Shown one piece after another: positions 11,318 through 22,298 of a stretch of DNA of 64,000 nt. This DNA comes from an uncultured Acinetobacter sp. (GTDB lineage Bacteria > Pseudomonadota > Gammaproteobacteria > Pseudomonadales > Moraxellaceae): the NCBI RefSeq assembly GCF_947626835.1, contig NZ_CANQTS010000007.1:1-64000 (forward strand), given 5' to 3'. The notes beneath the pieces were generated by a model. That model ran no database searches, was not told the origin of the DNA, and worked only from the letters and a program-made list of their open reading frames with translations. The stretch's first letter is position 1; each line of letters opens with the position of its first letter. Position numbers and translations under genes: made by a program.

Positions 11318-11338
11318 TTCAATGTCATCAGCCCAATC

Positions 11339-11368
11339 ATACGCTGAGACCACTCGGCGTATTTTTTT
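11339..11368 (+). terminator. Intrinsic terminator after trxA
   Basis: ATACGCTGAG-ACCA-CTCGGCGTAT followed by a T run. Confidence 0.8.
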
Positions 11369-11635
11369 GCACTAAAATTGACAAAAACCCGTTTGTCTTC
11401 TATATTAGCTATTCAAGAAATAAAGGATGTCAATCCTGTCATTTTCTTACAAGACACAACACATAACATGCCACTCGGCAACAGCAATTGTTTTTACACA
11501 ATTCTGAAATGATCGTTCCAAATTTTGAATTGTTGCTTTACAAAACAATGACGTGCATCTCTTGTCCGTTTGCGCCCGTATGTTGCTTCCTTTCTTACAC
11601 TTTATCCCAGAATCTTACATTCTATCTGACCACCT

Positions 11636-12904
11636 ATGAATTTAACAGAACTCAAGAAAAAACCGATTGGCGAACTGATCAAGATTGCCGAATTTATGGG
11701 CCTTGAAGGAATGGCACGTAATCGCAAGCAAGACATTATCTTTGCGATTTTGAAGCGCCACGCAATGAATGGGGAAGAAATCTTTGGTGACGGCGTTCTC
11801 GAAATTCTGTCAGATGGTTTCGGCTTTTTACGTTCAGCAGCAGGCTCTTATCTTGCCGGTCCAGATGACATCTACGTCAGCCCGTCGCAAATCCGTCGTT
11901 TTAACTTACGTACTGGCGATACCATTACCGGTACCATTCGTCCACCGAAAGAAGGTGAACGTTATTTTGCTTTACTCAAAGTGAACCAAATTAACTACGA
12001 CACGCCTGAAAACTCGCGTAACAAGATTTTATTTGAAAACTTAACGCCACTGTTCCCAACTGAACAGCTGATTATGGAGCTCGGTAACGGCACCACTGAA
12101 GATTTAACTGCACGTGTGGTGGACTTAGTGGCTCCAATTGGTAAAGGTCAACGTTCTATTATTGTTGCCCCACCCAAAGCCGGTAAAACCATGTTGTTAC
12201 AAAACATCGCGCAATCGATTGTTCGTAATAACCCTGAAGTCATTCTAATTGTGTTGCTTATTGATGAGCGACCTGAAGAAGTGACTGAAATGGAACGCAC
12301 AGTTCGTGGTGAAGTCGTGGCTTCTACTTTTGATGAATCCCCTGCTCGTCACGTTCAAGTGGCTGAAATGGTGATTGAAAAAGCCAAGCGTTTGGTGGAA
12401 CACAAAAAAGATGTGGTGATCTTACTCGACTCAATTACCCGTCTTGCCCGTGCCTATAACACCGTGATTCCATCATCAGGTAAAGTTTTAACCGGTGGTG
12501 TGGATGCACACGCTTTAGAGCGTCCAAAACGTTTCTTTGGTGCAGCACGTAATATTGAAGAAGGTGGCTCACTCACCATCATCTCGACTGCTTTGATTGA
12601 AACAGGCAGTAAGATGGATGAAGTGATTTACGAAGAATTCAAAGGTACAGGTAACCAAGAAATTACCCTTGATCGCCGTATTGCTGAAAAGCGAGTCTTC
12701 CCTGCCATGAACATCAAAAAGTCAGGTACACGTCGTGAAGAGCGCTTAATGTCTGAAGATAATCTACGTAAGGTTTGGATTTTACGTAAATTACTACATA
12801 CTCAAGACGAACTTGTGGCCATGGAATTCTTACTTGATCGTATGAAAGAAACCAAAACCAATGATGATTTCTTTGATCAAATGAAGCGTAAAGCCAGCAA
12901 CTAA
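11636..12904 (+). CDS. rho: Transcription termination factor Rho
   Basis: [25 protein letters not shown]; Walker [31 protein letters not shown]. Confidence 0.98.
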   Translation: MNLTELKKKPIGELIKIAEFMGLEGMARNRKQDIIFAILKRHAMNGEEIFGDGVLEILSDGFGFLRSAAGSYLAGPDDIYVSPSQIRRFNLRTGDTITGTIRPPKEGERYFALLKVNQINYDTPENSRNKILFENLTPLFPTEQLIMELGNGTTEDLTARVVDLVAPIGKGQRSIIVAPPKAGKTMLLQNIAQSIVRNNPEVILIVLLIDERPEEVTEMERTVRGEVVASTFDESPARHVQVAEMVIEKAKRLVEHKKDVVILLDSITRLARAYNTVIPSSGKVLTGGVDAHALERPKRFFGAARNIEEGGSLTIISTALIETGSKMDEVIYEEFKGTGNQEITLDRRIAEKRVFPAMNIKKSGTRREERLMSEDNLRKVWILRKLLHTQDELVAMEFLLDRMKETKTNDDFFDQMKRKASN

Positions 12905-12934
12905 TCTGGCACAAAAAATTCTGATTTAAAGCAG

Positions 12935-12960
12935 AGGCTGTCTATAACGACAGCCTTTTG
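12935..12960 (+). terminator. Intrinsic terminator after rho
   Basis: AGGCTGTC-TATAAC-GACAGCCT followed by TTTTG. Confidence 0.75.
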
Positions 12961-13325
12961 TTTAGGTTGACAAAAGTTACACAACGACACAATTGATGCC
13001 AATTTATGTAAACTTATTTTCAAAATTTTAATCAATTCAAGGACAAGCTAAAAAAACCGAAGTTTTTTAACTAGTTATTTGTTATTTCTCCAATATAAAC
13101 CTTCGCCTTGATTGTTATTTTCTGTTAAAAAATCAGCGATTCTTTACGTTTTTGTGGCTTTTTTTCACATTGCCTAGTGGTATTTCAAAAAGCGCAGTGA
13201 TAGCATATTCGCATACCCGTTAGACTGCTCCTGCCTTGTTAAACCTAATAAAAAATTAGGCGCAATAACAGCACACAACAGGCTAACCCAGGTCTTTTTT
13301 TATCTCATATTTAGAGAGTGATGCC

Positions 13326-13613
13326 ATGTTATTCAAAAAAATCGCTATTGCTGCTGCAGTTGCTACTACTTTAGCTTTCGTTGGTTGTGCTAAAAAAACT
13401 GAAGAAGCTGCTGCTGACGCTAACGCTGCTGCATCTGAAGCTGTTGTAGCTGCATCTGAAGCGACTGCTGCTGCTGAAGCTGCATCTGTTGCTGCTCCTG
13501 CATCTGAAGCTGCTGCTGCATCTGAAGCTGCTGTTGCTGCATCTGAAGCTGCTGCTGTAGCTGTTGACGCTGCTGTTGAAGCGACTGCTGCTTCTGAAGC
13601 TGCTGCTCAATAA
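13326..13613 (+). CDS. Small Ala/Ser/Glu/Val low-complexity predicted lipoprotein
   Basis: Signal peptide and lipobox-like LAFVGC, then repeated ASEA units; strong GCT codon bias; own terminator downstream. Confidence 0.8.
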   Translation: MLFKKIAIAAAVATTLAFVGCAKKTEEAAADANAAASEAVVAASEATAAAEAASVAAPASEAAAASEAAVAASEAAAVAVDAAVEATAASEAAAQ

Positions 13614-13638
13614 TCTAAACTTTAGATTATTTGAAAAA

Positions 13639-13665
13639 AGAGAGCCCTTTGGCTCTCTTTTTTAT
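13639..13665 (+). terminator. Intrinsic terminator after the low-complexity lipoprotein
   Basis: AGAGAGCC-CTTT-GGCTCTCT followed by TTTTTT. Confidence 0.85.
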
Positions 13666-13677
13666 TGTCTAAAATTT

Positions 13678-13710
13678 AATAAAAAAAGAGCAGATCAATC
13701 GATCTGCTCT
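13678..13710 (-). terminator. Intrinsic terminator of ihfA overlapping its last codons
   Basis: Perfect 10-bp stem AGAGCAGATC (13687-13696) / GATCTGCTCT (13701-13710), followed on the minus strand by a T tract. Confidence 0.8.
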
Positions 13711-13991
13711 GTACCTACGCGTTGACGGAACTTTTGTCCGGCACGGAAAGTCACCACACGGCGTGCAGAAATCGGAATTTCTTCACCCGTTTTCGGATTT
13801 CGACCCGGACGCTGACGTTTATCACGTAGCTCAAAGTTACCAAAACCCGAAAGTTTAACTTGTTCCCCAGAGATCAGCGCTTGGCTGATCTCATCGAAAA
13901 ATAACTCAACCATTTGTTTCGCTTCACGACGATTTAAACTCGTGAGCTCACTTAAATGATCAGCCATTTCTGCTTTTGTTAATGCTGTCAT
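13695..13991 (-). CDS. ihfA: Integration host factor subunit alpha
   Basis: [65 protein letters not shown]; directly downstream of pheT. Confidence 0.96.
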   Translation of the reverse strand: MTALTKAEMADHLSELTSLNRREAKQMVELFFDEISQALISGEQVKLSGFGNFELRDKRQRPGRNPKTGEEIPISARRVVTFRAGQKFRQRVGTEQID

Positions 13992-16369
13992 GAAGCCCTC
14001 AATGTCGCTTGGTAAGTGTCTTGCAACACTTGTAGGATATTATCCATACCTGATTTAATTTCAGCATCTTCGAGTGTACGACTTGGATGCTGCCATAAAA
14101 TAGCAAATGCCAATGAGCGTTTGCCGTCTTCTACACCTTGTCCAGTATACACATCGAATAACCAAGTTGAGTCTAGTAACTCGCCGCCAGTTTTTTCGAT
14201 AAGTTGCTGAATTTCGCTAACATTAATCTTATCACTAATTAAAAGCGCAATATCACGTCGAACAGACGGAAAACGTGATAATTCTGTAAAATTAGATACA
14301 TAAATTTGCAAAACAGCCGCTTGATCAAGTTCAGCGACCCAAGTCATGCCTAAATCAAGCTCAGTTTCTAAAGATGGATGCAAACGACCTAAGTAACCGA
14401 TTGACTGACCATTGACCATAATCTCTGCCGATTGACCCGGATGTAACCAGCTACGCTCTGAACGTACATAATCCGCTTTGACACGCGCTGCTGCCAATAG
14501 TTCTTCAATGTCGCCTTTAAAATCAAAGAAATCCATTGGCTGTGGTTTACCATGCCAAGATTCTTGAGTTTTAGCACCCACTGCAATTAAGGCTAAGGTT
14601 GGGATTTGTTTTAAATCATGAATAGTGTTTGCATCTTGATAATCAAAACGTAAACCTAATTCAAAGAAACGTACACGGCTTTGTTGACGGTTAATGTTGT
14701 GCTGTACACAAGGGATTAAACTCGATAACAAAGTTGAGCGCATCACCGCTAAATCGCTTGAAATTGGGTTTGCCAATGCCAATGGATTAACCGCAGGATT
14801 CAGTTGCTTTTCAAGTTTTAAATCAGCAAAGCTAAAGCTAATGGCTTCTTGGTAGCCCAATGTCACCGCAGTTTGACGCAACTGAGCCAATTCAAATTGA
14901 TCTTGATATTTGGCCAATTGAGCATCAATCACAGGTAAGCTGATTTGAATGTTGTCGTAACCGTGAATACGCGCCACTTCTTCAATCAAATCTTGGTAAA
15001 TGGCCATGTCATAACGATGCGATGGCGGTACAACTGACCATTGACCTTGTGCGATCACGTCTACCTTACAACCAAGGCGTGTGAGCGCATCTGTAATAAA
15101 GTCAGAAGCCACTTCATAACCTAACAATTGATCCACTTGAGCTTGATTAAGTTCAATTGCATCGCGTGTTGGTAACACGCTTGGGTTTTCTGCTACAGTA
15201 ATTGGACCAAACTCACCGCCTGCCAACTCAGCAATTAACTGTGAAGCACGGTGCATCGCCAGCATTGGCAATTCAAAATCTACACCACGTTCATAGCGCT
15301 GTGATGCATCGGTATGTAAACCAAAGCTACGCGCACGACCAGCAATCGCAAGTGGTGCAAAGAATGCAGATTCTAAGAAAATTTCAGTGGTTACATCGGT
15401 CACAGATGATGACAAGCCACCCATAATCCCTGCAATTGCTAACGCTTTTTCATCATCAGCAATCACCATCACATTGTCTTGTAATTCAACTTCTTGCTCG
15501 TTAAGTAAAACAAGCTTTTCACCAGCTGTGGCTTGACGTACATGCACTGAACCTTGAACTTGACCCGCATCAAAAGCATGTAATGGCTGACCAAGCTCCA
15601 TTAACACGTAGTTGGTAATATCCACCAAAATACTGTGCTGACGGATGCCTGAACGTGCTAAAGCACGCTCCATCCATACTGGTGTTGGTGCTTTGGTATT
15701 GACGTTTTTAATGACACGACCTAAATAACGTGGGCAACCTTCTGTTGACACCACAACTTGCTTTTCGTCGCTAATGGTTGCTGCAACTTCTTTGATGTCA
15801 GGTGTAGTCACTGCCAATTGGTTAATCACGCCAATCTCGCGTGCGATACCGCGAATGCTAAAGCAGTCACCACGGTTTGGGGTGATACTGATGTCAATCA
15901 CGTTGTCATCAAGCTCAAGATATTCACGGATATTAACACCTACAGGTGCATCTTCTGGTAGCTCTAACAGACCATCAATTTTGTCTTCTAAATCAATTTC
16001 AGATGCGCCGCACAGCATGCCTTGTGATTCAATGCCACGTAGCTTACCTTTTTTGATCTTAAAATCGCCCGGTAAAACAGCACCAATAGTAGCCACTGGC
16101 GCTTTCATGCCTACGCGTACGTTGGGTGCACCACATACAATTTGTAGTGGCTCAGCAGCGCCAATATTTACAGTCGTTACACGTAAACGATCTGCGTCTG
16201 GGTGTTGTTCAACCGTTAAAACTTCACCCACCACTACACCTGTAAATGGTTTTGCGGCTGGTGATAAGTCATCAACTTCTAAACCCAACATGGTCAGTTG
16301 ATCAGACAGTTTGTCGCTATCAATAGCTGGGTTGACCCACGTACGTAACCAATTTTCGCTAATTTTCAT
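13988..16369 (-). CDS. pheT: Phenylalanine-tRNA ligase subunit beta
   Basis: [33 protein letters not shown]; tRNA-binding domain and FDX-ACB C-terminus. The ATG at 16369 is preferred to the track start at 16411. Confidence 0.97.
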   Translation of the reverse strand: MKISENWLRTWVNPAIDSDKLSDQLTMLGLEVDDLSPAAKPFTGVVVGEVLTVEQHPDADRLRVTTVNIGAAEPLQIVCGAPNVRVGMKAPVATIGAVLPGDFKIKKGKLRGIESQGMLCGASEIDLEDKIDGLLELPEDAPVGVNIREYLELDDNVIDISITPNRGDCFSIRGIAREIGVINQLAVTTPDIKEVAATISDEKQVVVSTEGCPRYLGRVIKNVNTKAPTPVWMERALARSGIRQHSILVDITNYVLMELGQPLHAFDAGQVQGSVHVRQATAGEKLVLLNEQEVELQDNVMVIADDEKALAIAGIMGGLSSSVTDVTTEIFLESAFFAPLAIAGRARSFGLHTDASQRYERGVDFELPMLAMHRASQLIAELAGGEFGPITVAENPSVLPTRDAIELNQAQVDQLLGYEVASDFITDALTRLGCKVDVIAQGQWSVVPPSHRYDMAIYQDLIEEVARIHGYDNIQISLPVIDAQLAKYQDQFELAQLRQTAVTLGYQEAISFSFADLKLEKQLNPAVNPLALANPISSDLAVMRSTLLSSLIPCVQHNINRQQSRVRFFELGLRFDYQDANTIHDLKQIPTLALIAVGAKTQESWHGKPQPMDFFDFKGDIEELLAAARVKADYVRSERSWLHPGQSAEIMVNGQSIGYLGRLHPSLETELDLGMTWVAELDQAAVLQIYVSNFTELSRFPSVRRDIALLISDKINVSEIQQLIEKTGGELLDSTWLFDVYTGQGVEDGKRSLAFAILWQHPSRTLEDAEIKSGMDNILQVLQDTYQATLRAS

Positions 16370-16476
16370 TAAAATAAAACCTGTAATTTGAATCTTTAGA
16401 ATCCCCCTCAAACTCCAATCAAGGAGTAGCCCTCCTGTATAAGCTAAGAGGTTAAGAGAGGATTAAATAAAAAGTT

Positions 16477-17499
<1,023 letters not shown>

Positions 17500-17611
17500 T
17501 CATTCTAACAGTTTTTCGCTATTTTTATGAAGCGTGTCTTTAACGAAAATTTAATTGCTAGGCGCTTTTGACAAAGGCTAAGATAAATACAAATTTCAAT
17601 AGAGTGATGGC

Positions 17612-18607
17612 ATGGCGCTAGACCCCATTTGGCAACAACAATTGACCTTAGTCAGCTATGGCAATCAATATCTTGCTCACGACTTAAATTTGAGTCGTTG
17701 GCTCAATCACGCGATTTTTGCGCAACATGCCTTTTTCTTTCGGGATTTAAACTCACAGCAGTTGTTGGCACAGCATTTTCAGATTTGGCTTGAAGGCTTA
17801 AAAGCCCAAGGTGTGACTCGCTTAAGCCTACATTGCTCCAGTTTATTGCTTAACGAAAAAAATCCCAACCCCAATATTGAGCTGATTCCTTATGCACATT
17901 TTATTGTCAGCCATAGCCCAAAAGCCCAACATGCTTGGCTGTGTGGTCGTGAACTTGCTGCTTGGTATCAATCGGAACAAGATTACGAAGCGCCAATTGG
18001 ACAAGAGATGGTAAACCGCGTAGAAACTTTATGGCGTTATGAACTTAACAGCAAACTGGCTAAACACATCGCTGCTGATTTACAATGCCCCAATTGGGAT
18101 GAAATTGAGCAATTTTTACAAACCGAATTGTTTAACCACCCATTGGCTCAAGATTTTACTGTGCCCCATGCAGGCATGGCTTACTATGGCATTCCAGATC
18201 CGCAAGATCAAAGTGATTATCTGGCTTTAATCCCAAGCGAGGTGCAAGCAGATTATGCGCATGAACGCCTACATCAGTTAGATGCATTGACGCAACATAT
18301 CGCGACACTAAGAAAATTAGCACAGCAGCAAGACGCTCAAGATTTGCCTGCAGAACGACATCTGCAATATAAACACTTTGCTGAAAAAATTGAGGATTTA
18401 CACGCTAAATTTATTGTAAAAGTCGCCAACCACTATGCAACTGCTCACTTAAGTCATCAAAGTGCGCAGACACCATTAGATAGCGCTATAGATGAAAAAC
18501 TCGATTTTCCAACAGCATCAAGCAAGAAAGTCGGTGCAACACATGTGATTAAACTGATTTTAATGACTGCCCTGATTTGTGCAGCTGCATATTATTTTGG
18601 ATTTTAA
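17612..18607 (+). CDS. Hypothetical protein with one C-terminal transmembrane segment
   Basis: 331-aa ORF ending HVIKLILMTALICAAAYYFGF; own terminator; no family recognised. Confidence 0.75.
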   Translation: MALDPIWQQQLTLVSYGNQYLAHDLNLSRWLNHAIFAQHAFFFRDLNSQQLLAQHFQIWLEGLKAQGVTRLSLHCSSLLLNEKNPNPNIELIPYAHFIVSHSPKAQHAWLCGRELAAWYQSEQDYEAPIGQEMVNRVETLWRYELNSKLAKHIAADLQCPNWDEIEQFLQTELFNHPLAQDFTVPHAGMAYYGIPDPQDQSDYLALIPSEVQADYAHERLHQLDALTQHIATLRKLAQQQDAQDLPAERHLQYKHFAEKIEDLHAKFIVKVANHYATAHLSHQSAQTPLDSAIDEKLDFPTASSKKVGATHVIKLILMTALICAAAYYFGF

Positions 18608-18615
18608 ACAAAAAA

Positions 18616-18641
18616 AAGACCGCAAAAGCGGTCTTTTTTTC
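18616..18641. terminator. Bidirectional terminator between the hypothetical gene and rplT
   Basis: AAAAAAA-GACCGC-AAAA-GCGGTC-TTTTTTT. Confidence 0.85.
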
Positions 18642-18654
18642 AAGTCATAAAGAC

Positions 18655-19014
18655 TTATGCAGCCAATGCATCTTTCGCTTTTTGAGCGATAGCAGCAAAC
18701 GCAACAGCGTCATGCATAGCGATGTCAGCAAGTACACGACGGTCGATGATCACTTGAGCTTTTTTCAAGCCAGAGATCATACGGCTGTACGATAAACCAT
18801 TTTGACGAGCACCAGCATTGATACGCGCAATCCATAAAGCACGGAATTGACGTTTCTTTTGACGGCGGTCACGGTAAGCATATTGACCAGCTTTGATTAC
18901 CGCTTGGAACGCTACGCGGTAAACGCGTGAGCGAGCACCGTAGTAACCTTTAGCGCGAGCAAGAATTTTTTTGTGACGGCGATGAGCCTGTACACCACGT
19001 TTTACACGAGCCAT
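18655..19014 (-). CDS. rplT: 50S ribosomal protein L20
   Basis: [35 protein letters not shown]. Confidence 0.98.
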   Translation of the reverse strand: MARVKRGVQAHRRHKKILARAKGYYGARSRVYRVAFQAVIKAGQYAYRDRRQKKRQFRALWIARINAGARQNGLSYSRMISGLKKAQVIIDRRVLADIAMHDAVAFAAIAQKAKDALAA

Positions 19015-19025
19015 TTATAATCTCC

Positions 19026-19220
19026 TTAGATGTACGGGCACATAGCGCGAACTGCTGCAACGTCACTTACGTGAACCATTACACAGCCGCGTAATTGACG
19101 AATACGCTTAGCAGATTTTTTGGTCAAAATGTGGCGTTTGAACGCTTGTTTACGCTTAAAACCGTTTGCAGTCGCTTTGAAGCGTTTAGCTGCACCACGG
19201 CGGGTTTTCATCTTAGGCAT
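19026..19220 (-). CDS. rpmI: 50S ribosomal protein L35
   Basis: [48 protein letters not shown] at 19220, shorter than the track ORF. Confidence 0.97.
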   Translation of the reverse strand: MPKMKTRRGAAKRFKATANGFKRKQAFKRHILTKKSAKRIRQLRGCVMVHVSDVAAVRAMCPYI

Positions 19221-19424
19221 AACAACCTCTTTTGAACACCTGTTCGGAACGTCTGCACCATTGCAAAAACGACCTGCAGGTAAGGGAGCCGATATTCTAA
19301 AGCATCTTTGTCTAAAACAAAAGCATTGTTGCTTAATATAAAATGATCTTTTTACTTGCGAGCCATATGATTTTTGGAAATACTGGAACGCATTATTTTT
19401 GCCCATTTTATTAAAATATTGGTT

Positions 19425-20150
19425 ATGAAAGCAATTATCGCTGTAGCACTGTTTAGTTTACCTTTTTGCCTTGCCCATAGTGAGCCAGTCAAAACCCAAC
19501 AATTAACCCCACAAACTTCAGCTGCCCTGCCCGCTCATCTCACCACACGTATTGATTGGCAGCAATTTCCAAAGCCGCATTATCAAAATCAAGACTTAAA
19601 TCGGCAAGATCGTAGCGCAATTGTACGTGTTTCTGCTGATGAAACAGGTAAAGTGACCCAAGCCAGTATCCAAGAAAGTAGTGGTATCAAAAAAATTGAT
19701 CAGGCACTACTCAAAGCCGTAGCAAGCGCGCAAGTCAAACCGCATCAGGTTCAAGACACCACCTTACCTATTATTGGCTATCAAGTCTTTAACTTGAAAT
19801 ATCAACACGATGATCAAGAACTTTGCCAATATCAGTTTAATTCGCAAGTATGGCAAGTACAGCAACAGGGTCAAAAAGCTGCTTTTACTTATCAGCAACA
19901 ACCCGTTTTGGCTTTAACAGAAGATGATTTAAATCAGCATACACGTCGTGTTGCTTTTGAATTAAAAGTGAATAAAAAAGGCGATGTTAAACAAGTCAAA
20001 ATTAACAAAGGCTCAGGCATCTATAACATTGATCAACAAGTGAAAAACGCTGCACAATCGGTACGGTTGAACGTAGCACGTAAATATTGGCTGTATAAAC
20101 CCAATACCTTAAAAGATGAGATTGTATTTAAACTTAATGATTGCGCTTGA
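19425..20150 (+). CDS. Secreted protein with two tandem TonB-C-like repeats
   Basis: Signal peptide [19 protein letters not shown]; repeat 1 [35 protein letters not shown], repeat 2 [35 protein letters not shown]. Confidence 0.75.
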   Translation: MKAIIAVALFSLPFCLAHSEPVKTQQLTPQTSAALPAHLTTRIDWQQFPKPHYQNQDLNRQDRSAIVRVSADETGKVTQASIQESSGIKKIDQALLKAVASAQVKPHQVQDTTLPIIGYQVFNLKYQHDDQELCQYQFNSQVWQVQQQGQKAAFTYQQQPVLALTEDDLNQHTRRVAFELKVNKKGDVKQVKINKGSGIYNIDQQVKNAAQSVRLNVARKYWLYKPNTLKDEIVFKLNDCA

Positions 20151-20573
20151 TTACCATAACCAAAATACCAGATAAATAAACAGATAACGTCCGATTTTTG
20201 CCACACTCACCATCAGTAAAAATCGGATGAAATTTTCTCGCATTAAACCAGCAATCAAGGTAATGGGATCACCAATGATCGGGGTCCAACTCAACAATAA
20301 CGACCAAAACCCATAACGATGATACAGCTTTTGTGCGCGATTAAGTTTTTGCTCTGATACAGGAAACCATTTTTTATCTTTAAAATGTTGTGCCTTAACG
20401 CCTAAGTACCAATTGACACAACTGCCTAAAATATTCCCCACGCTTGCCACAACAATCAGCAAAGCTGCTGCGTAATCGGTTTGGCTTAATAAACCTAGCA
20501 ATACCGCCTCAGATTGTAACGGCAATAAAGTGGCTGCACCAAAGGCACTTAGAAACAGCAGCAACAGTGCCAA
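20151..20573 (-). CDS. YqaA/DedA-like (SNARE-associated/VTT) small membrane protein
   Basis: FGAATLLPLQSEAVLLGLL, ASVGNILGSCVNWYLG, LLLSWTPIIGDPITLIAGLMR resemble YqaA. Probable TTG start closely following the upstream stop codon. Confidence 0.8.
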   Translation of the reverse strand: MALLLLFLSAFGAATLLPLQSEAVLLGLLSQTDYAAALLIVVASVGNILGSCVNWYLGVKAQHFKDKKWFPVSEQKLNRAQKLYHRYGFWSLLLSWTPIIGDPITLIAGLMRENFIRFLLMVSVAKIGRYLFIYLVFWLW

Positions 20574-20574
20574 A

Positions 20575-20859
20575 TTACAAACCTAAACGCTTTTTGGTAC
20601 GGCTATATTCAAGACTTGACCAAACACACATCAAAATCAACACCACAATACGCGCCCATGAATAAATCTCTGCAATCGGACTAATCGCAGCGCGCAACAT
20701 ATTTTGATCTTTAGTGGCTAAACTTTCCGCAATTTTTTGCACATGCACTGCTTCTGCCACAAACAACAATAAGCATAAGGCAATACCAAAAATAATACTT
20801 AAATAGATTCGTGCGTTATTTTCAACAATACGCGTTAAATTTAAGAAAAACTGTTGCAT
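20575..20859 (-). CDS. Small membrane protein of unknown function
   Basis: 94 aa with two hydrophobic segments; directly upstream of the YqaA-like gene with 1 nt between its stop and the next start. Confidence 0.65.
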   Translation of the reverse strand: MQQFFLNLTRIVENNARIYLSIIFGIALCLLLFVAEAVHVQKIAESLATKDQNMLRAAISPIAEIYSWARIVVLILMCVWSSLEYSRTKKRLGL

Positions 20860-20903
20860 TGACCCAGACCATTGAAAAAAGATTCATCTGCATGGTAGCA
20901 GAT

Positions 20904-21527
20904 TTAAGCCGTGAGCTGAATTGCCAAGGCACGTTGCACCGCAGGACGTGCAGTGAGACGCTGCATATAAGCCAAAACATGCGGATAGTCTGCCAAATCA
21001 ATTTGTTGCCACTCATGGCGTAAAATCCAAGGCAAAATTGCCATATCTGCAATCGAGTAATCACCTGCAACATAGTCACGATTTGTAAGCTGCGTATCTA
21101 ACACCCTGTATAAACGCTTAGTTTCTGCCACATAACGCTCGGTTGCATAAGTAATTCGCTCAGGAGCAAAGCGACTAAAATGATGGTTTTGTCCTAGCAT
21201 TGGGCCAAAACCACCCATTTGCCACATCAACCATTGCTCTACTTCTATACGCTCAACTGCATCGTTTGGATAAAACTGAGCACTTTTACGAGCTAAGTAT
21301 TGCAAAATTGCGCCTGATTCAAATACCGAAATTGGCTCACCACGCGGTCCATCTTGATCAACAATGGCAGGAATTTTATTGTTGGGTGAGATTTTTAAAA
21401 AATCAGCTTGAAATTGATCATCTTGGCTAATATTGATCAGCACAACTCGATACTCAAATCCCATTTCTTCTAAGGCAATGCTAATTTTATGACCATTGGG
21501 GGTGGGCCAATAATAAAGATCAATCAT
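20904..21527 (-). CDS. Glutathione S-transferase family protein
   Basis: MIDLYYWPTPNGHKISIALEEMGFEYRVVLI; SPNNKIPAIVDQDGP; FESGAILQYLARK; YSIADMAILPWI. Confidence 0.92.
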   Translation of the reverse strand: MIDLYYWPTPNGHKISIALEEMGFEYRVVLINISQDDQFQADFLKISPNNKIPAIVDQDGPRGEPISVFESGAILQYLARKSAQFYPNDAVERIEVEQWLMWQMGGFGPMLGQNHHFSRFAPERITYATERYVAETKRLYRVLDTQLTNRDYVAGDYSIADMAILPWILRHEWQQIDLADYPHVLAYMQRLTARPAVQRALAIQLTA

Positions 21528-21655
21528 GAACTATTAAACTCCGTTTTTTTAATCAATAGAATTTTTATAACATGCTTTAAGCAGATTTTTTGTAAAGAAA
21601 ATGTTTTATAAAAACAATTAATTAAAATTTTATAAATAAATTTTTTTATTTTTTT

Positions 21656-21683
21656 CTTGAAATTTTTTAAGCTAAACCTATAT
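21656..21683 (+). promoter_or_regulatory. Putative sigma-32 heat-shock promoter of the Hsp20 gene
   Basis: CTTGAAA (21656-21662), 14-nt spacer, CCTATAT (21677-21683); close to the sigma-32 consensus CTTGAAA-N-CCCATNT. Confidence 0.65.
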
Positions 21684-21723
21684 AAAAAATACGCAAACGA
21701 TCTGTTTTGGATGTTGAGCGTCA

Positions 21724-21791
21724 GGTTGCGAATATTGAATTGCAGCCACTTATTTGTATGACTTTGCTAACCTTAGGAGGTTTTATCAATG
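21724..21791 (+). promoter_or_regulatory. Candidate ROSE-like RNA thermometer in the Hsp20 5' UTR
   Basis: Hairpin GGTTGC (21724-21729)/GCAGCC (21742-21747), then a second hairpin pairing GACT-TTGCT (21760-21768) with AGGAGG-TT (21775-21782); TTGCT matches the U(U/C)GCU anti-SD motif of ROSE elements. Confidence 0.5.
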
Positions 21792-22235
21792 AGTAACATG
21801 ACTTTAAGCCCATTATTTCGTCGTGGTATTGGCTTTGACCGTTTAAATGATTTCTTCGACTATGCCATGCAAAGCGACACTCCAAATTATCCGCCATATA
21901 ACATCGAAAAACGCGGTGACAATACTTACCGTATTGTGGTGGCAGCCGCAGGCTTTGATCAAGATGAATTGGCCATTCACCTTGAAAATCGCGTGTTAAG
22001 CATTACGGCACAGCCTAAAGCACAAGACCAAGAACAGGTTGAGTTCTTACATAAAGGCATTGCCCGTCGTGCATTTAAACTGTCATTACGTTTGGATGAA
22101 TATATTGAAGTGCAACAAGCCGATTACCAAAATGGTTTGCTGTCAATTGACTTACAACGCATTATCCCTGAAGAAAAGCTACCGCGCCAAATTCCAATTG
22201 GACATCAACTTGAGCAAATTGAAACACAGGCTTAA
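21789..22235 (+). CDS. Hsp20/alpha-crystallin family small heat-shock protein (IbpA-like)
   Basis: PLFRRGIGFDRLNDFFDYA; YPPYNIEKRGDNTYRIVVAAAGFDQDELAIHLENRVLSI. Confidence 0.93.
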   Translation: MSNMTLSPLFRRGIGFDRLNDFFDYAMQSDTPNYPPYNIEKRGDNTYRIVVAAAGFDQDELAIHLENRVLSITAQPKAQDQEQVEFLHKGIARRAFKLSLRLDEYIEVQQADYQNGLLSIDLQRIIPEEKLPRQIPIGHQLEQIETQA

Positions 22236-22265
22236 TATTCTTGCCGTAGAATAAGGCATAAAAAA

Positions 22266-22290
22266 AGCGCTGCAACTGCAGCGCTTTTTG
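22266..22290. terminator. Bidirectional terminator between convergent Hsp20 gene and infC
   Basis: AAAAAA-GCGCTGCAACTGCAGCGC-TTTTT. Confidence 0.85.
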
Positions 22291-22298
22291 ATGGGTGA

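Noticed and set aside
13371-13610. Ser-rich antisense ORF opposite the low-complexity lipoprotein
   Set aside because: Mirror of the repetitive GCT/GAA codons on the other strand; no start context.
13420-13610. Tandem short repeats considered as a CRISPR or VNTR array
   Set aside because: Repeats are in-frame ASEA codons with no spacers; no cas genes nearby.
15774-16301. 175-aa ORF antisense to pheT
   Set aside because: Entirely inside a strongly conserved gene on the opposite strand; no family resemblance.
19221-19406. N-terminal extension of rpmI in the track ORF
   Set aside because: The conserved L35 start MPKMKTRRG is at 19220; the upstream part has unrelated Cys/Phe-rich composition.
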